41,104 nucleotides of DNA. Origin: JBBQDZ01 sp038237515 (GTDB lineage Bacteria; Actinomycetota; Thermoleophilia; Gaiellales; Gaiellaceae). Shown here one piece after another: positions 17,439-25,064 of the stretch (within the stretch, counting starts at the first letter, position 1; each line of letters begins with the position of its first letter). The translations under genes and the position numbers were made by a program. The notes under the pieces were generated by a model. That model did not search any database. It saw only the letters and a list, made by a program, of their open reading frames with translations, and was not told the origin of the DNA. The stretch lies in NCBI GenBank assembly GCA_038237515.1, contig JBBRYP010000035.1, positions 1 through 41,104 of the forward strand, given 5' to 3'.

Positions 17439-17868
17439 ACCGACCCTCTACCTCTTCGACGGCTACAACCTGCTTCACGCCGGGAGCTTCCAGGAGCCCC
17501 GAGAGCTCGTCGACGCGCTGGCGAGCTTCGTCGCGCTCCGGGGGGCCCGGGGAGTCGTCGTCTTCGACGGCGGCGGCGAGGACGCGTTGCGGGGACGGCT
17601 CGAGGTTCGGTTCGTCGAGCACGCCGACTCGCTGCTCGAGCGCCTCGCCGCGGAGCATCGGAGTCGGGAGCGGGTCTGCCTCGTCTCCTCCGACGCCGCC
17701 GTTCGCGAGACGTCCGGCCTGGAGGTCATGAAGCTCAGCTCGCAAACGTTCCTCGGCGACCTCGAGGTACCGAGCCTTCGTGAGGAGCGGCGGGCGCCGC
17801 TCGAGGACCGCCTCGATCCCGAGACGCGCGCGCGCCTCGAGCGACTCCGTCGCGGCGGCTCTTCCTAG
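17431..17868 (+). CDS. YacP-like NYN-domain ribonuclease
   Basis: 145 aa. The PIN/NYN fold shows LYLFDGYNLLH (first Asp and the DGYN motif), VVVFDGGGEDALRG, RVCLVSSDAAVRET and LGDLE near the end. The acidic residues form the Mg2+ site of PIN-type endoribonucleases. Bacillus YacP (Rae1) cleaves mRNA in the ribosomal A site and also lies next to rlmB, so the neighbourhood supports the call. Length is a little shorter than Rae1 (~170). Confidence 0.85.
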   Translation: MPEPTLYLFDGYNLLHAGSFQEPRELVDALASFVALRGARGVVVFDGGGEDALRGRLEVRFVEHADSLLERLAAEHRSRERVCLVSSDAAVRETSGLEVMKLSSQTFLGDLEVPSLREERRAPLEDRLDPETRARLERLRRGGSS

Positions 17869-17893
17869 GCAGACTGGAAAATCCGCAAAGGAC

Positions 17894-17939
17894 TTGTAAC
17901 GCCCTCAGGTCCTTGCTATGTTCTTGCTCAACCTGAGGG
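17894..17939 (+). promoter_or_regulatory. sigH promoter with operator-like inverted repeat
   Basis: TTGTAA (17894-17899) and TATGTT (17917-17922) are 17 nt apart, 4/6 matches each to the housekeeping boxes. A perfect 9-bp inverted repeat CCCTCAGGT/ACCTGAGGG (17902-17910 and 17931-17939) brackets the -10 box. A repressor or activator dimer there would control the sigma gene. Confidence 0.5.
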
Positions 17940-18003
17940 TGAGACTTGAGCGTCCGTGGCCGTCACAGCGCTCGCGAATCACCCGCAAACACCGGGGGAT
18001 CCC

Positions 18004-18669
18004 ATGTCTGCACAAGCCGTCATAGCAGCTCGCAAGCCGCAAAAGGCTCAACGAGAGCTTGAGGATTTGCAGCTCGTCCTCCGCGCGCGCAACCAAGATC
18101 AAGCCGCACTCGACCTGCTGATCCGCCGCTACACGAGCTTCGTGCGGCTGAAGGCGAGCTCCTACTTTCTCGCGGGCGGCGACGGCGACGACCTCGTACA
18201 GGAGGGGCTGATCGGCCTCTACAAAGCCGTGCGCGACTTCCGTGCCGACAAGGAGACCTCGTTCCGGAGCTTCGCCGAACTCTGCGTCACCCGCCAGATC
18301 ATCACGGCGATCAAGTCCGCCACCCGCTTCAAGCACCAGCCCCTGAACGGCTACGTCTCGTTCAGCCACACCCCAGCGGGCCACGACTCCGAGAGCGACT
18401 GCACGCTCGGCGACGCCCTCCCAGGCCCCAGCGTCGACGACCCCTCCGTCTGCGTCGTCTCCACGCAAGAGCTGCAGAGCCTCGTCTTCTGCCTCGGCAC
18501 CGGCCTCTCTCGCCTCGAGTCGGATGCGCTCCGCCTCTACCTCGAGGGCTCCTCGTACGAGGCGATGGCCGTCGAGCTCGAGTGCGACACGAAGACGATC
18601 GACAACGCGCTCCAGCGCGTCAAGCGCAAGATTCTCGCGCACCAGCGCTCGCGCGAAGTGCCGCAGTAG
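18004..18669 (+). CDS. sigH: RNA polymerase sigma factor, SigH-like
   Basis: 221 aa from ATG 18004 (GTG 17956 in frame would give 237 aa). Region 2: LVLRARNQDQAALDLLIRRY, GGDGDDLVQEGLIGLYKAVR and SFRSFAELCVTRQIITAIKS (-10 recognition). A Ser/Asp-rich linker follows; region 4 is LSRLESDALRLYLEGSSYEA and VELECDTKTIDNALQRVKRK (-35 helix-turn-helix). The layout matches the sporulation-type SigH family, which in Bacillus also sits near rlmB/yacP and secE. Here it is probably a general alternative sigma factor. The palindrome around its promoter suggests regulated expression. Confidence 0.88.
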   Translation: MSAQAVIAARKPQKAQRELEDLQLVLRARNQDQAALDLLIRRYTSFVRLKASSYFLAGGDGDDLVQEGLIGLYKAVRDFRADKETSFRSFAELCVTRQIITAIKSATRFKHQPLNGYVSFSHTPAGHDSESDCTLGDALPGPSVDDPSVCVVSTQELQSLVFCLGTGLSRLESDALRLYLEGSSYEAMAVELECDTKTIDNALQRVKRKILAHQRSREVPQ

Positions 18670-18696
18670 GTTCCTCCCGCTACCCTCCGAAGCAAG

Positions 18697-18769
18697 GCCG
18701 GAGTAGCTCAGCTGGCAGAGCACCGCTCTTGTAAAGCGGATGCCGCGGGTTCGAGTCCCGCCTCCGGCT
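18697..18769 (+). tRNA. tRNA-Thr (TGT anticodon)
   Basis: 73-nt cloverleaf. Acceptor stem GCCGGAG pairs with CTCCGGC (18762-18768), discriminator T. D arm GCTCAGCTGGCAGAGC; anticodon arm CCGCT-CTTGTAA-AGCGG with TGT; T arm GCGGG-TTCGAGT-CCCGC. CCA is not encoded. Its last 15 bases recur at 20541-20555, suggesting use as an integration site. Confidence 0.95.
18755..18769 (+). repeat. tRNA 3'-end direct repeat, attL-like copy
   Basis: GTCCCGCCTCCGGCT, the last 15 bases of tRNA-Thr, is repeated exactly and in the same orientation at 20541-20555. The MFS gene lies between. Confidence 0.4.
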
Positions 18770-18811
18770 TCCCTTCTCTCCTCTGGCGACCTGCTTGTCA
18801 GGCGCGCACGC

Positions 18812-20445
18812 TCACGATCGGGGGGAACGTTGCAGCAAGGCGTCCACTACCTCCTGGGCCGCCGTGTGCGCCGCCGATTGGCCGGTGACAGCCACGATGA
18901 AGTCGTCGCGCGCGAGCGCGTCCAGTCGCGAGTTGACGAGCGCCGTGACAGTCGCCGTCCGCGGCACGTCGCGCAGCAGCGCGATCTCGCCGAAGTGGTC
19001 GGCCGCGCGCGCGGTCTCGTGGCGACCGTCGATCTCGATGTCGAACTCTCCGTCGGTGACGATGTAGAAGCGATGCCCGGTCTCGCCGGCGCGGATCACG
19101 CACTCGCCCGCAGCGACGGAGACCGGTACCAGCCTCGCTGCGAGCCCCTCCTTGGCGGCGATCGAGAGCGGCCCCGAACATGGGCACCCGGTGGATCAGC
19201 TCCAGCTCGCCGGTCGAGGCGACAGCCGCGTCGAGGTCCTTGAGACGACGGTACGCCGCCAGCGTGACGAGCGGCAGGATCGAGCCGATGGCGAGAAAGG
19301 CGAGCCGCGGCCCCAGCACACGAACGAGCGCCGGCGCCGCGAGAGAGCCGAGTGCGACGGCGCCCATGGCCAGGCCCCAGAAGAGGCCCAGCGCGCGACC
19401 GAGCGCATGGTCGGAGATCGAGCGCTGAAGCAGCGTGAAGCCGGCGACGTCCTCGATGCTGTTGGCGATCCCGACCACCCCGAGCAGCACCAGTGCCACC
19501 GCCAGGTAGGGGCGGGGAGCGATTAGCGCGATCGGCACCCCCAGAAGACGAGCGAGAGCGCGAGGGCTCCGGCGAGTCGGGCGCTTCGGAGGGTCGTGGC
19601 CCCGAGAGCGCCGGCCAGGCCGCCTACACCGATCGCCCCCGTCATGTACCCGACCGCACCGGCGCCTGCGTGGAGCACGCGGAAGGCTGCGACGACGATC
19701 AGCACGTTCAGGCAGCCACGGACGAAGATCTGCGCGATCATCAGGCCACCAACGAGTCGCGCTTGCGGCAGCCGCGCGACGGCCCTCAGGTCGACTCCCA
19801 GATTCCGGAGCGTGCCGGTCGCGCCAACCCCGGAGCCTCCCGAAACGCGACCTTCGACCTTCACTCGCATGAGCAGCGTCGCGGCGAGCGCGACAGCTCC
19901 GGCTGCAACCGCAAACACCACCCCGACCGCGGCGAAGGAGAGCAGCACTCCCGCGAGGAGCGGCCCGCCGAGCGTCGCCAGGCTCTCGATCGTCGACGTC
20001 GCACCGTTCGCTGCGATCAACTCCTCCGGCGTCCGCGCGAGCGACGGGAGCAGTGCCTGCAACGTCGGCCTCACCAGCGTCGAGGACAGCCCTACGAACG
20101 CAGCGAATGCAAAGACGAGCGTGCGCTCGCCCGCGAACGCCGCTGCGGCCGAGCCGGCCAGCGCGGTCGCTCCGACAAGCATCACCGCCAGGAGGAAGCG
20201 CTCGCGACGGAACCGGTCGCCGAGTGAGGCGGCAAGGGCGCGACGATCGCGGAGGGCAGCAGTCGCACGAGGCCGGCGATGCCCACGGCGGCGGTTCCTC
20301 CCCCCTTGTAGGCGTAGACGCCGAGCACCACGAAGTGGGCCCACTCGGCGGCGATCGCCGCGCCCCACGCCAGCTCGACGCGCCGCACGCTCTCGTTTCG
20401 CGCAGCAATCGCCAGAGCGGAGAAGGTGCCGCAGATGCGACGCAT
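18812..20445 (-). pseudogene. MFS permease with C-terminal cyclic-nucleotide-binding domain, three frame breaks
   Basis: Restored, this is about 544 aa: a 12-TM major facilitator (start MRRICGTFSALAIAARNESV; hydrophobic segments such as LLAVMLVGATALAGSAAAAF and FVGLSSTLVRPTLQALLPSL) followed by a cNMP-binding domain (VIRAGETGHRFYIVTDGEFD, HFGEIALLRDVPRTATVTAL). The frame changes three times, each at a homopolymer: GGG at 20236-20238 (one base short), CCCCC at 19538-19542 (one short) and CCCC near 19172-19175 (one extra). Segments are open 20445-~20236, ~20236-~19540, ~19540-~19174, ~19174-18812. The total length minus these changes is a multiple of three. As last gene of the RiPP operon it could be the exporter; cNMP-linked MFS proteins occur in actinobacteria. 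Sequencing error or recent decay. Confidence 0.8.
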
Positions 20446-20540
20446 CTCTGACGATGAATCTAGTGGGCGCGAGAGGCGCTCCTCGGCGCTAGCGGGCTGT
20501 GGGACGCGCTTCGAGAGCGCCCCGGCGCCTCAGGCCGTCG

Positions 20541-20555
20541 GTCCCGCCTCCGGCT
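20541..20555 (+). repeat. tRNA 3'-end direct repeat, attR-like copy
   Basis: Exact 15-bp copy of the tRNA-Thr 3' end, in the gap between the MFS gene and the lanthionine synthetase gene. No integrase is seen between the copies, so an attachment-site role is only suggested. Confidence 0.35.
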
Positions 20556-20603
20556 CTCCTCCCGTGGCAACGAGCGTTTCGGCCACTCTGCCCGTCACCG
20601 CGG

Positions 20604-22988
20604 TCAAGCTTTCGGCCAACCCTCCGACTCGAAGAGCGGCATCGAAGCCGCGCCCGGCGTCGTCAGTTCCGCAGCCAGGACTGCGGGGCCGATCGCGCCC
20701 TTGTAGAGGCTGAGGGCGAACGGCGTGTCCGCGATGCGTGGGCGGAGTGCGCGCAGCGTGAGGCTCCGCGCTTCCCGTAGCCAGTATTCGTCGCCGCCTG
20801 CGCGGTAGAGGGCGAGGAGCGCGTACGCGCGACCACTGAGTCCGCAACAGAGGTCGACGCCGCTTTCAACGGGGCCGAGCGCATCGCGCGCCGCGCCGCT
20901 CGCCAGCTCCCGATAGCCGTCATCGCGAAGGACCCTCTCGGCCGCCAGCCAGAGGTGGACGAAGCCCGCGCTGCCGTTGCACCAGCTCGGCACGAAGTCG
21001 CTCGACCTGGCGGAGCGTCCGTTCAACTGCTGCCGCGGCCAGCGCAGGCTGTCCGCCGAGGGCTGGGCGACACCTGCGAGCTCGTCGAGACGGGTCTCGA
21101 GGCCGGCGTGCCCCGCCTGCCCCGTCGCCTCGCTCCAGCGCAGGAGCGCGTAGACGATTCCAGCCCACCCGTGCGCGATCCCGAGGAAGCTCATCGTTCG
21201 CTCCTCCGCGACGGGTGCCAACGACCCCAGATGAGCGGTCGATGCCGCCGCCAGGCCGTTGCCGGCTTCCTCCACGAAGGAGACATCGGCCAGAGGCACC
21301 GTGCGTCCTAGGTCGATCAGGCTGCTGTACGCGAGGAGCGTCCCTGCGCGACCGAGCGTGAGGTCGGGATTCGCGCTCAGATCCTGCGATGCGAGGACGA
21401 CGCCCTGGCAGGCCTCGCCGAAGCCGACCACGTCGTTCATGGCCTGGCTGACGCACGCGCGCACCCAGTGAACACCGCTCAGCGTGTGGTACGGCGAGGA
21501 ACGGCCGACCGTGCGTGGATCGATTTCGAGCTCGCCGCTGTAGAAGGCATCCTCGTCCATCGAGAGAGCAACGGCGCGCTGCGACCACAGGTCCGCGAGC
21601 GCGAGCAACTCCGGATCCTCGCGCACCCGCGCCAAGCGCATGAGTGCATAGGCGAGGCCGGCCGCGCCGTAGGTGACCGATGCGGTGGGTGCGGAGAGCG
21701 TCGCCGGGGGTTGGAGCCTCGCTTTCGCCAGGAGCGCCTCCGTCAACGTGTCGGCAGCCGACACGATCGCGTCGCGCGGGTGTCCCCGGCGGCGGCGGCG
21801 ATCGGCGCGCCGAGCGGCACGGAAGGCCGTGGCGAACTCTGCCACCGACCCGAACCGCTCGGTGCGCTCCTTCGCGAGCGCCCGTCCGAGAACCGCTTCC
21901 ACGCCGGGGCTAGGGGGGACGCCGACATCGAGAAACGCGAGCGGAGTCTCGTCGACGATCTGCCGGCGCATCGCCTGCTTCTCCGGCGAGAAGCGGAGGT
22001 AATGAGAACCGGCAAGCACGAGGTACACGAGCGCCGCGACCGAATACTGCTCGCCCAGGGCATGAAGGCGAGGCGGCCGATGACCGTCGAGCCGGGCGCG
22101 CGCGAACTCCGGCTCGAGGAAGAACCCGACTCCCCCGCGCTCCCGCGGCCGCAGCTCGTCCGGGAGATCGCGGCTGTCGGCGAGGCCGAAGTCGATCAGC
22201 CGGACGCTGCCGTCGGCCAGGACGAGCGCGTTTCGCGGATGCACGTCGCCGTGGAGGATCCCCCGGGAATGGATCGCAGCGTACGCCTCGAGAAGGCGGC
22301 TCGCGAGCTCGAACGCCCGCTGCGGCTCGCCGCGCGCAAGGAGCGCGTGGCCGGTCGTCGCGACGTCGCGTCCCTGAAGCCACTGGACGGCGAGGTACGC
22401 GCGATCGTCGATGCGCCCGTCTCCCATCACCAGCGGCGTCACCGTGCCGTCCGAGCGCCGGAGGATCGCGGCCTCCCGTGCCAGGGCCCGGCCGAGTCCA
22501 GATGCCTCGGGCCGCGCCACCTTGACCGCCACGAGCTCCCCGTCGGCGGCCTCGGCTTGGTACACCTCGCTGTCCTCGAGGACCTGCACGGCCTCGACGA
22601 TGGTGAAGCCGTCGAAGCGATCCCCGGGTGCGAAGCTGGACTCGACTGCCCTACTCGAGCTCGAGCCGGCGAGGACGAGCAAGCCGTCGTTGACGAGCCG
22701 CCGGAGCGCAGGGAATGCGTCGACGAGGGTCTCCTCCGGGTCGCTGCCGTTCAGCCGGCTGAAGGCGATGACTGCGTCGATGATCGGCTTCGCCTCGCTG
22801 AACTGGCGGAGCAGCTCGGCGGTGCTCGCATCGATGACGCGGGAGGGGGTCCGCGAGTGCGGGCGCCTGATGGCGTAGTCGTCCTCCTCGCATTCGAGCT
22901 CGCGGCGTAGAGCCTCGGGAAGCGAGCGCACAGAGGTCAGGACGACGTCCTCCGGCATGACGAAGGGGTCGACGACGCTGAACGTCAC
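20604..22988 (-). CDS. RRE-kinase-LanC lanthionine synthetase
   Basis: 794 aa, GTG start. Domains by eye: residues ~38-108 a PqqD-like winged-helix RiPP recognition element (DASTAELLRQFSEAKPIIDA...LRRLVNDGLLVL); ~122-400 a Ser/Thr kinase with the ATP Lys in LVAVKVA (K156), HGDVHPRN (246-253) and DFG (266-268); ~430-790 a LanC double-barrel cyclase with YGAAGLAYALM, LGIAHGWAGIVYALL (H606), SWCNGSAG (C670) and LCCGLSGRAYALL (C714, C715). Usual LanC zinc ligands are Cys, Cys, His; here the last is Cys, as in ProcM. The N-terminal lyase of class III/IV LanKC/LanL is absent; a HopA1-like lyase is encoded just upstream. Expected role: phosphorylate Ser/Thr of the peptide and, after elimination, add Cys thiols to form (methyl)lanthionine. 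It is in the same operon as precursor, lyase and permease. Confidence in kinase and LanC high; in RRE moderate. Confidence 0.87.
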   Translation of the reverse strand: MTFSVVDPFVMPEDVVLTSVRSLPEALRRELECEEDDYAIRRPHSRTPSRVIDASTAELLRQFSEAKPIIDAVIAFSRLNGSDPEETLVDAFPALRRLVNDGLLVLAGSSSSRAVESSFAPGDRFDGFTIVEAVQVLEDSEVYQAEAADGELVAVKVARPEASGLGRALAREAAILRRSDGTVTPLVMGDGRIDDRAYLAVQWLQGRDVATTGHALLARGEPQRAFELASRLLEAYAAIHSRGILHGDVHPRNALVLADGSVRLIDFGLADSRDLPDELRPRERGGVGFFLEPEFARARLDGHRPPRLHALGEQYSVAALVYLVLAGSHYLRFSPEKQAMRRQIVDETPLAFLDVGVPPSPGVEAVLGRALAKERTERFGSVAEFATAFRAARRADRRRRRGHPRDAIVSAADTLTEALLAKARLQPPATLSAPTASVTYGAAGLAYALMRLARVREDPELLALADLWSQRAVALSMDEDAFYSGELEIDPRTVGRSSPYHTLSGVHWVRACVSQAMNDVVGFGEACQGVVLASQDLSANPDLTLGRAGTLLAYSSLIDLGRTVPLADVSFVEEAGNGLAAASTAHLGSLAPVAEERTMSFLGIAHGWAGIVYALLRWSEATGQAGHAGLETRLDELAGVAQPSADSLRWPRQQLNGRSARSSDFVPSWCNGSAGFVHLWLAAERVLRDDGYRELASGAARDALGPVESGVDLCCGLSGRAYALLALYRAGGDEYWLREARSLTLRALRPRIADTPFALSLYKGAIGPAVLAAELTTPGAASMPLFESEGWPKA

Positions 22989-23150
22989 GCACGTCCCTTG
23001 CCAGCGGCACGCCAGGAACGCGAGTGCCCGCCTGAGGCCGGTCTCAGCACCCGGCTCTCCGGGGCCGTACCAGGAGCCTGTCTCCTCCGGCCGGGCACTG
23101 CGAGCGACGCCCGAGGAACGCGCGAGCGTGGACGGTTGAAAGGAGTCGTC

Positions 23151-24344
23151 TCACGCCGTCTCGTCCCAGAGGTCTCCGTGCGGCGCCCACGTCGTCGCGT
23201 CGACTCCGTCGAGCTCGATGCGCGCCGACGCAAACCGCCAAGGCTCGAGCGGGCCGCCGTCACGCTTCGCAGCGACGAGCGCGAGCGCCAGACGGTTCGT
23301 CAGCCACAGCCGCCAGCTCTCGCGCTCCTGCCACCCGAGCCCGTGCTCCGATCGCGGAGGATCTACGCCCCACGACAGGAGCCCGTCGCTATCGGCGAGC
23401 TCCGCGGTGAAGGGGACACCGTGGCCGGGACACCCGGCCAGCTCCGCTGCGAGCCGGGCAGCGGCCGCCGAGACGCACTCGAAGTCGGAAAAGTAGAGGA
23501 TGATCTTGTCGGGCCGCAGGAAGGAGGTTGCGTCGTTGCCGACCTTGAATGCGGCGGCGCCGACCTCCTCGGCGACCCCGACGGCCGCGGAGAACGCCGC
23601 GGGCACCGCATCCGGGAGCGGGCTGACGTAGAGCTTGAACCGGTTCGAGCCCGTCCGGCCGGGGAGCGCGCCCCGCGCACTCCAGAGGAACCACCCGTCG
23701 TTCGGGGGCTCGAGCGCGATCGCTCGCCACGAGCGCTGCATCATCCGCGGGAGCGCCCCGCCGCCTTCGACTCCCAGGAACCGCTCGACGGAGGCCCGGG
23801 AAGGGAAGCGCGCAAGCCAGTGCGGCGACACCGGCAGGCGGCCGTAGAAGTACAGGCGCACCGACACGCGCAGCGGATCCTCGATGTCGAGCCGTTGCGC
23901 ATGTTGCAGCGCCGCCTGCGAGAGACGCGCTGTCCTCGTCGTCGGCGTCGGGGGCGAGGGCACATCGCAGACGAGCTCGTAGGCGAGGCTGCCGGAGACG
24001 AAGTCGCCGGCAGCACTCTCGACCTCGAGCACGCCGTCCAGCACTAGGCGCGCGAGGCTGAGCTCATCAGCGGCGAGATCGCCCGCCCGACGGCGCGGCT
24101 CGTGGAGCGACTGAAGGAGGAGCGCCGAGTCGTGGTCGACGACCTTGACCGCGCCGCGCTCGTCGCGCAACGCGCCGTACAGCGTCGGGTCGTCCGTGAG
24201 CGTGCCGAACCCGGACCGCTCCTCCCCGGAGAGGCTGGCGAACGGGATCAGCGTGAGCCGCGGGTTGGCCCGGAGCGGCGCGTCGTTCAGCTTGATCCGT
24301 GGCCGCGCGCGAGGCGCGGCCACAGACTCCACAGCAGGACTCAC
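23151..24344 (-). CDS. HopA1/class V lyase-like protein (putative phospho-Ser/Thr lyase)
   Basis: 397 aa from GTG 24344, which overlaps the precursor stop as GTGA; the frame is open further upstream but opposite the peptide gene. Residues ~60-115 (VVDHDSALLLQSLHEP, ARLVLDGVLEVE) look like a second PqqD-type wing. The C-terminal half has RFKLYVSPLPDAVPAAF, AAFKVGNDATSFLRPDKIIL, HGVPFTAELADSDGLLSWG and WRLWLTNRLALALV. This pattern (FK-V...R-DK-hhhYh, GVPFT) resembles the HopA1 effector family, members of which act as the lyase LxmY in class V lanthipeptides. It would convert phospho-Thr/Ser to dehydrobutyrine/dehydroalanine. The family call is by eye and moderate; the coupling to the precursor strongly supports a role on that peptide. 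Confidence 0.7.
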   Translation of the reverse strand: MSPAVESVAAPRARPRIKLNDAPLRANPRLTLIPFASLSGEERSGFGTLTDDPTLYGALRDERGAVKVVDHDSALLLQSLHEPRRRAGDLAADELSLARLVLDGVLEVESAAGDFVSGSLAYELVCDVPSPPTPTTRTARLSQAALQHAQRLDIEDPLRVSVRLYFYGRLPVSPHWLARFPSRASVERFLGVEGGGALPRMMQRSWRAIALEPPNDGWFLWSARGALPGRTGSNRFKLYVSPLPDAVPAAFSAAVGVAEEVGAAAFKVGNDATSFLRPDKIILYFSDFECVSAAAARLAAELAGCPGHGVPFTAELADSDGLLSWGVDPPRSEHGLGWQERESWRLWLTNRLALALVAAKRDGGPLEPWRFASARIELDGVDATTWAPHGDLWDETA

Positions 24345-24898
24345 TCGCCTTCGCCCTGTCCCCGTTTCTCGAGCTCTTCGCGGCGCTGGCGCAGCTCGTC
24401 CAGCGCATCGGTCATCTTCTGCTCCAGCTGCGTCACCTCGTCGAGCGTCTGCGGCTGCATCTGCTCCTTCAGGCGCTGTTCCTCCGCCTCTACCTGCTCG
24501 AGCGTCGAGCGTAGCTCCTCCTTGAGCTGGGCGAGATGCTCCGGCTGCAGGCCCGCGCCGAAGCCCTCGACGAAGGTCGGAGTGCATCGAATCGAGAATC
24601 CGCACGCGCTCGCAGCCGTGCAGATGGAGCGATTGGTGCACCCGCACGATCGAAAAGTGCAGCCTGAACAGGCGGTGCAGGTGCAGCCGCAGGTCCTGCC
24701 CGTGCACGGCGTGCAGAAGCCGCACGAGACGTCGCCGCAGGTCTGGATCGTGCAGTTGCAGTTCGCCGTGAAGGCGCAGCCCATCGTGTTCTCGACGCAG
24801 AGCTCGGTGACACCGCCGCAGTTGGTGATGATGTGACAGCCACCACCTCCCCCTTCGCCGACGTTGATCATCAGGTCGCTAACGCGGAAACGCTGCAT
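24341..24898 (-). CDS. Cys/Thr-rich RiPP precursor-like peptide with C-terminal coiled coil
   Basis: 185 aa. Residues 1-20 are a short leader-like part (MQRFRVSDLMINV, then a Gly run). Residues 21-108 hold 20 Cys, 16 Thr and 6 Ser, mostly as alternating C-T, T-C, C-G-C and C-x2-C units (GRTCGCTCTACSGCTFRSCG). From ~117 onward a Cys-free, Glu/Gln/Leu-rich coiled coil (LAQLKEELRSTLEQVEAEE...) runs to the end. The near 1:1 Cys to Ser/Thr ratio is what many thioether rings would need. GGGAGGAG (24901-24908) just before ATG 24898 is the best ribosome site in the window. It is first in the operon and its stop overlaps the lyase start. Alternatives: a metal-binding or spore-coat-like protein. Confidence 0.8.
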   Translation of the reverse strand: MQRFRVSDLMINVGEGGGGGCHIITNCGGVTELCVENTMGCAFTANCNCTIQTCGDVSCGFCTPCTGRTCGCTCTACSGCTFRSCGCTNRSICTAASACGFSIRCTPTFVEGFGAGLQPEHLAQLKEELRSTLEQVEAEEQRLKEQMQPQTLDEVTQLEQKMTDALDELRQRREELEKRGQGEGE

Positions 24899-24900
24899 TG

Positions 24901-24908
24901 CTCCTCCC
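24901..24908 (-). promoter_or_regulatory. Strong ribosome binding site of the precursor gene
   Basis: GGGAGGAG on the minus strand, GGGAGG core 4 nt from the ATG. Most genes here are leaderless or overlap-coupled, so this strong site suggests high translation of the peptide. The 166-nt gap to the PLP gene should hold the operon promoter, but I see no convincing boxes. Confidence 0.6.
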
Positions 24909-25064
24909 TTCGGCGGGCGCGGGTGGCGCGGGATACCCAGAAGCGGGAGTCTGGCGGGAAGCAGCGGCCAGCGTGTCCGAAGAGTAGCCGGGCCGCAGCG
25001 TCTGGACTCGGATCGGCGCCAAGGTGCGCTCCTTGCTCCCTCTGTTGCCAGGCGCGAACCTACG

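Noticed and set aside
20530..20620. 29-codon TTG ORF after the synthetase stop (LAESLTAVTGRVAETLVATG)
   Set aside because: Plausible-looking composition, but no ribosome site, no family and it overlaps the synthetase end; too weak to call a second peptide.
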